Assembly: GCA_050008575.1 (NCBI GenBank) | Contig: JBEKMJ010000002.1 | Location: 62,001-126,000 of the forward strand | Reading direction: 5' to 3' | DNA from: Bog-159 sp050008575 | Lineage (GTDB): Bacteria > Acidobacteriota > Terriglobia > Bryobacterales > Bryobacteraceae | Length of the DNA stretch: 64,000 nt | In this document: in pieces, positions 59,851 through 64,000 of the stretch | Numbering within the stretch: the stretch's first letter is position 1 | Layout: each line of letters begins with the position of its first letter | Translations under genes and position numbers: made by a program | The notes under the pieces: model-generated | Database searches by the model: none | Seen by the model: the letters and a program-made list of their open reading frames with translations, nothing else | What the model was told of the DNA's origin: nothing

Positions 59851-62800
59851 TTACCGGAGGAACTGAAATTCCGCCGAGCCATACAGCGACTGCACAAAGG
59901 CAGCCCAGGCCGCTTTTGAAGCGCTGCCGGACGCGGTCATTTGTCCCGCTTCATCCGTGGGTTTCCCGCCATCGTCGACCGCATCGTCCTGGGTCAAATC
60001 GTCGGAGCGGACAATACCGGCGGTGATATCGGTGGACGAGTCGCCTGTCGGGGCGATAGGCGCCCCACCGGAGGCCGCGGAACGAGGATGCGCTTTGAGC
60101 CAAGCGGCCGAGTACCTCGCCAAAAATACGCGGATTCTTCGCGTGTCCGCCTCTTTTGGATCGCGTCCGAGCACCCGCTCATAGGTTTCCCGAATCCGAT
60201 CGGCGTCGGTGCGACGCTTGCCGGTGAGCAGGCTCTCGGCGAGGACCAGGGACTGTCTCCGCACGAAGGGCGCATTGAGCATGAACAGCGCCTGGGAGGG
60301 CGCCGTCGTGGCGTCGCGTTGTCCGGTTACCAGCGTTTGCGCGACCGGGTCGAAGGCCGCCAGGGGCCGCGGCGCCTCGCCGCGCAGCAACGGCAGGTAG
60401 ACACTGCGGTAGCGGCTACGGTCGGCAGCCGCCAGGATGGAGCGCACCACTGGGCCGTCATCGCGAATCTCGATCATCCGCAAGGCCATCGATGGCGAGC
60501 CTGCCGGATGATTCAAATCGAGCTGGCCCGAAGAGGCCAGGATGCCGTCCCGAACCTCCTCGGCTTCCAAACGTCGCGGAGCGTGCCGCCAGATGAGGCG
60601 GTCCGCGGGATCGATATCGCCGTACCCGGCAGGATACGTCGCGCCGAGACGGTAGGCTCGCGTAAGAACGATCTGCCTCACTAGCTTTTTGGTGGACCAT
60701 CCGTTGCGAATCAATGTCTGGGAGAGGTAGTCGAGAAGGGCGGCATTCGACGGTTGATCGCCCGTCGTGCCGAAGTTGTCGACCGTGCCGACCAGGCCCG
60801 CGCCGAACAGGTGTTGCCACACCCGGTTCACATAAACCCGCGAAGTCAGAGGATTGTCCGGATTGGCGATCCACTGGGCCAATTCGAGGCGGCCGCTATG
60901 GCTGGCGGGAATCTCCGGCCGATCCGTCAGGCTCACCAGCGAGAGAAAGCCGCGCGGGACGACCGGACCATGCCGCTCCTCGACACCTCGTATGCGGACT
61001 GTCGTATCGGCGATGGCTCCGTCGCGCACGCTATGCACCCCATACCCGCGCTCCCCCAAATCGCCGATGAGTTGCAGGTCTTCCTTCAAGTGCCGGTATT
61101 TTCCGAGGACCTCCGAATTCCGCTTTTCTTCCTCCGCGCTCAGTGCCGCGCCCTCGGTGTTCGCCTTAATTCCATCGGCCGCTTTCTTGGCCTGTTCGGT
61201 TTCGGCTTCGAGCTTCGCGATCGCCTCTTTGGGGATGGGGGGCGCCTGCGCCGCCGTGCTCAGATAGCCCAGCCGTTCGGGTGCGTAGTATTGCAGGCTG
61301 GCTCCGCCCATCTTGCTGGTCAAGCCGGCGGCGTCCTCGGTGCTGTTGAAGATGCTGGCTAACGCGTAATAGTCCGTGGTGGGGATCGGGTCGAACTTAT
61401 GATCGTGGCAGCGGGCGCAGGAAACCGTGAGGGCCATGGTCGCACGGGTAACGGTATCGATCTGGTCGTCTACGTTGTCCATCTTGAAGCGAGCCTTGAA
61501 TCGCTGATTCACATCCTTCGGCCCCAAGGCCAGAAAACCCGTCGCGATCAGCAACCGGTCGCGCTCGGTGGGGGTGGCGGCAGGCAGCAGATCGCCCGCA
61601 ATCTGTTCCTGGATGAACCGGTCATATGGAACATCCCGGTTGACCGCGTCGATTACGTAATCCCGATAGCGCCAGGCGTTCGGATATGGCATATTGCGAG
61701 AGGGGCCCGAGGACTCCGCATAACGCGCCACGTCGAGCCAGTGGCGGCCCCATCGCTCGCCGAACTGTGCCGAGGCCAGCAGGCGATCCACCAGGGCGCT
61801 ATAGGCATGCCCGGAGTGATTCGCCGCGAAAGCACTCACGTCCTCCGGGCGCGGCGGGAGCCCCGTCAAGTCATAGCTCAACCGGCGAATCAGAGTAACC
61901 GGATCCGCCTCGCCGACCGGCGCCAGCTTCTTCTCCTCGAGCTTCGCCAGAATGAAACGGTCGATATCGTTTACGGGCCAGGAAGCGTTCGCGACCGCCG
62001 GAATGGCGGGATCGGTGAGAGGCTGCCAGGACCAGTGGCGCGACTTCAGCTTCTGATAGCTTGCCAGCAGCCGGGCCGGGGTTTGAGGTAGTTTCTCGGT
62101 CTCATCGGGCCAGGCAGCGCCGTTCTTGATCCAGGTCTCCAGCGTGGCGATTTCTTCGCTGGGCAGCGGATCGGTACTCTCCTGGGGCATGCGCTTCTTG
62201 GGGTCCGGGTTCTTTACCCGTTTGATCAGAATGCTCCGCTCCGGGTGTCCGGGCAGGATCACCGGCCCCGAGTTGCCGCCCGCGAAGATGCCGATCCCCA
62301 CATCCACGCGCAGGCCGCCCGCCTCCTTGAAAGCGTCGGAGTGGCAGTTGTAGCAGCGATTGACAAAAATGGGTCGTACGTACTTCTCGAAGTATGCTAG
62401 CTGCTCGGGCGCGGCCGGTCTGGGATAGGAACTCCCGGCAGCGGAATTGGGGGCGGCGGAACGGTTCGCGGGTGTGGCAGGAGCCGATTCGCCGCTGCTG
62501 CCGGCGGGCCAGAACGCGCCTTGCTCGATCCACGTCCTCAGGTCGGCGGTCTCTTTCGCCGAGAGCGGTTCGTCTCCTTTAGGCATGCGCGTTTTGGGGT
62601 CTTCCGCCTGAATGCGGCGCAGCAGAAGACTTTCGTCCGGCTTTCCGGGGGCCACCGCCGGCCCTGATTTGCCGCCCTTCAGCACGGATTCACGGCTGTC
62701 CAGGCTTAGTCCGGCGGAGGCGCGGGTGGCGGCGGAATGGCAATCGCGGCAATGGTCGAAGATGGGTTGGATGTTGTTCTCAAAAAACGCGAGCTGTTCC

Positions 62801-62934
62801 GGTGTTGGCCGCGGATCGGCAGCCTGCGCTGAAACCCGAATCGGGAAACCTGGAAAGATGAAGCCGCTGTAAAGCAAAAAGCGAACAACCATGCCCGCAT
62901 GGAACGATCGGTCTCGTCGGAGAAAAGTGTTCAT
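59851..62934 (-). CDS. PSCyt1-DUF1549-DUF1553 (PSD1) secreted protein with two heme sites
   Basis: This is about 1027 residues from ATG 62934, which has AAGGA eight bases upstream; an earlier ATG at 63015 is less likely. After a hydrophobic leader (VVRFLLYSGFIFPGF) there are two Planctomycete cytochrome C (PSCyt1) domains with CRDCH (about 68) and CYNCH (about 180). DUF1549 follows (WPVNDIDRFILAKLEEKKL, ERWGRHWLDVARYAESSG), then a central helical part, and DUF1553 (RLELAQWIANPDNPLTSRVYVN, YLSQTLIRNGWSTKKLVRQI). The gene precedes and is co-transcribed with the DUF1501 gene, the usual pair. It is likely periplasmic, coupling a redox step to polymer breakdown, which is unproven. Confidence 0.9.
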   Translation of the reverse strand: MNTFLRRDRSFHAGMVVRFLLYSGFIFPGFPIRVSAQAADPRPTPEQLAFFENNIQPIFDHCRDCHSAATRASAGLSLDSRESVLKGGKSGPAVAPGKPDESLLLRRIQAEDPKTRMPKGDEPLSAKETADLRTWIEQGAFWPAGSSGESAPATPANRSAAPNSAAGSSYPRPAAPEQLAYFEKYVRPIFVNRCYNCHSDAFKEAGGLRVDVGIGIFAGGNSGPVILPGHPERSILIKRVKNPDPKKRMPQESTDPLPSEEIATLETWIKNGAAWPDETEKLPQTPARLLASYQKLKSRHWSWQPLTDPAIPAVANASWPVNDIDRFILAKLEEKKLAPVGEADPVTLIRRLSYDLTGLPPRPEDVSAFAANHSGHAYSALVDRLLASAQFGERWGRHWLDVARYAESSGPSRNMPYPNAWRYRDYVIDAVNRDVPYDRFIQEQIAGDLLPAATPTERDRLLIATGFLALGPKDVNQRFKARFKMDNVDDQIDTVTRATMALTVSCARCHDHKFDPIPTTDYYALASIFNSTEDAAGLTSKMGGASLQYYAPERLGYLSTAAQAPPIPKEAIAKLEAETEQAKKAADGIKANTEGAALSAEEEKRNSEVLGKYRHLKEDLQLIGDLGERGYGVHSVRDGAIADTTVRIRGVEERHGPVVPRGFLSLVSLTDRPEIPASHSGRLELAQWIANPDNPLTSRVYVNRVWQHLFGAGLVGTVDNFGTTGDQPSNAALLDYLSQTLIRNGWSTKKLVRQIVLTRAYRLGATYPAGYGDIDPADRLIWRHAPRRLEAEEVRDGILASSGQLDLNHPAGSPSMALRMIEIRDDGPVVRSILAAADRSRYRSVYLPLLRGEAPRPLAAFDPVAQTLVTGQRDATTAPSQALFMLNAPFVRRQSLVLAESLLTGKRRTDADRIRETYERVLGRDPKEADTRRIRVFLARYSAAWLKAHPRSAASGGAPIAPTGDSSTDITAGIVRSDDLTQDDAVDDGGKPTDEAGQMTASGSASKAAWAAFVQSLYGSAEFQFLR

Positions 62935-63345
62935 GAAAACATCCTTCGGGTGGTGCCTTGCGACCTTGTTGCGGGCCGGGTAGCAGGCCGGCCTCGCGTG
63001 AGAATCGCCTTGCATGCCGGCGGCATCCGCAACCTGCTCATCAGCATTCAGTTGATTTAGTCTATAGAAACACTAGATTATTTGTCAAGCAGGAAATTAC
63101 AGGACGGTTACAAGACGGTTCTCTGACTGCGAGTGCTGCGCGGTGGACGTGCTGGGAACGGAAGATTTTGCGGCAAACTGCTCATAATACATGTAGGGTG
63201 GGCAATTCTGCCCGCAGCCGGCTTTCAGCCGGCTCTGGCCGCCTGAAAGGCGGCTGCGGCCAAGATTGGCCGCCCCACATGGTACCGATGCGCAGCCTTG
63301 CACGTGTATAATCAAAGAAGCGTTGGAGTTCCCGCGCGAGTTTCC
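62935..63345. other. Divergent gap with family A element and ffh -10 box
   Basis: No gene seen. 63195-63278 holds GGGCAATTCTGCCC, AGCCGGCTTTCAGCCGGCT, GCCGCCTGAAAGGCGGC and GGCCAAGATTGGCC palindromes. A TATAAT at 63307-63312 is a likely -10 box for ffh; no good -35 was found. Confidence 0.6.
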
Positions 63346-64000
63346 ATGTTCGATAACCTATCCGACAAATTACAGCGGGTTTTCAAGAATCTGCGCGGCG
63401 AAGGCAAGCTGTCAGCGGAGAACATGGACTCCGCCCTGCGCGAGATCCGCGTGGCATTGCTCGAAGCCGACGTCAACTTCCGCGTAGTCAAGCAACTCAT
63501 CGAGAACATCAAGCAAAAGGCCCTGGGCGAGGAAGTGCTGATGGCGCTGTCCCCCTCCCAGCAGGTCATTAAAATCGTTCGCGATGAACTGATTAAGATT
63601 CTGGGCAGCCACGAATCCAAGCTGCGCTTCTCGAACGAGCCGCCCAGCGTGCTGCTGATCGTGGGGCTGCAGGGCTCCGGCAAGACCACCTCCACCGGCA
63701 AGCTGGCGCGCTGGCTTTCGAAGAACGGCCACCGCCCGCTGATGGTGTCGGTGGACGTCTACCGCCCGGCCGCGCGCGAACAACTGCGGGTGGTGGCGCG
63801 CGACGTGAATCTGCCCATCTACACCGGCACGCCCGAAGAAACGCTGCCTGCGGATTTGGTGCGCTCCGCCCGCAAGGAAGCCGTGAATTCCGGGCGCGAC
63901 GTGCTGCTGGTGGATACCGCCGGCCGTCTGCACATCGACGACGAGCTGATGACGGAGCTGCAGCAATTGAAAGAGCAGCTCACGCCGGTGGAGATCCTGT
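63346..64000 (+). CDS. ffh: Signal recognition particle protein Ffh (5' part, runs off right edge)
   Basis: This is an open frame of 218 codons from ATG 63346 to the window end. The N-terminal helical bundle (MFDNLSDKLQRVFKNLRGEG, LREIRVALLEADVNFRVVK) leads into the GTPase G1 loop VGLQGSGKTTSTGKLA (near residue 106). The insertion-box region VSVDVYRPAAREQL and G3 VDTAGRLHIDDELM follow. With 4.5S RNA, Ffh targets nascent membrane proteins to FtsY. The C-terminal methionine-rich M domain lies beyond the window. Confidence 0.97.
   Translation, partial: MFDNLSDKLQRVFKNLRGEGKLSAENMDSALREIRVALLEADVNFRVVKQLIENIKQKALGEEVLMALSPSQQVIKIVRDELIKILGSHESKLRFSNEPPSVLLIVGLQGSGKTTSTGKLARWLSKNGHRPLMVSVDVYRPAAREQLRVVARDVNLPIYTGTPEETLPADLVRSARKEAVNSGRDVLLVDTAGRLHIDDELMTELQQLKEQLTPVEIL

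Overview
The window looks like chromosome of a GC-rich acidobacterium of the Candidatus Solibacter / Bryobacteraceae type. I infer this from families concentrated in that group: GloVer tandem repeats (TIGR03803), TIGR03435, the VWFA-related domain TIGR03436, the TIGR03437 C-terminal domain, PSCyt1-DUF1549-DUF1553 with DUF1501 pairs, and many secreted Ala/Gly-rich proteins. There is no phage, integrase, IS transposase, CRISPR array or rRNA; the only RNA gene found is tRNA-Arg(CCG). The assignment is by family composition only.

Layout. 1-2.8 kb (minus, cut by the left edge): one long open frame joining a TIR domain, a SIR2-like domain and an ABC-class ATPase, very probably an anti-phage/NAD-consuming defence protein. 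It is preceded in frame by the N-terminus of an unrelated secreted protein. 2.9-9.1 kb: GloVer protein, a small secreted protein, and two tandem carboxypeptidase-regulatory-like proteins. 9.1-17.4 kb: housekeeping and envelope genes (manC-type guanylyltransferase, lepB, a paired half-size DMT transporter, TIGR03435, an Mla-like ABC ATPase, mobA, lytic transglycosylase, AMIN-amidase, a class I glutamine amidotransferase, a zinc ribbon). 17.5-24.7 kb: OmpA-family protein, VWA proteins, TPR protein. 24.9-32.1 kb: three tandem paralogous secreted repeat proteins.

32.6-42.3 kb is a seven-gene plus-strand locus: 16-heme cytochrome, NHL propeller, tetraheme cytochrome, parvulin-type isomerase, large outer-membrane barrel, second NHL propeller, and a cytochrome with 11 CXXCH plus one CX3CH site. 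A strong intrinsic terminator follows the tetraheme gene. I read this as a candidate extracellular electron-transfer conduit or cytochrome-filament locus. Next come hypA, hypB, a YceI protein and hypC without hydrogenase structural genes.

44.6-64 kb: a decaying DUF433 toxin-antitoxin remnant, tRNA-Arg, a Gfo/Idh/MocA oxidoreductase, an SDR/TetR pair divergent from a CrtI-like oxidoreductase with a clear inverted-repeat operator between, an unexplained four-gene membrane cluster with a cation/proton antiporter, a 929-residue NHL/TIGR03437 protein, a GloVer remnant, a DUF1501 / PSCyt1-DUF1549-DUF1553 pair, and the 5' part of ffh.

Throughout, a family of short GC-rich palindromic elements (about fifteen sites) occupies intergenic gaps. 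In at least four places it lies in frame inside genes (amidase linker, amidotransferase, TetR C-terminus, cytochrome N-terminus).
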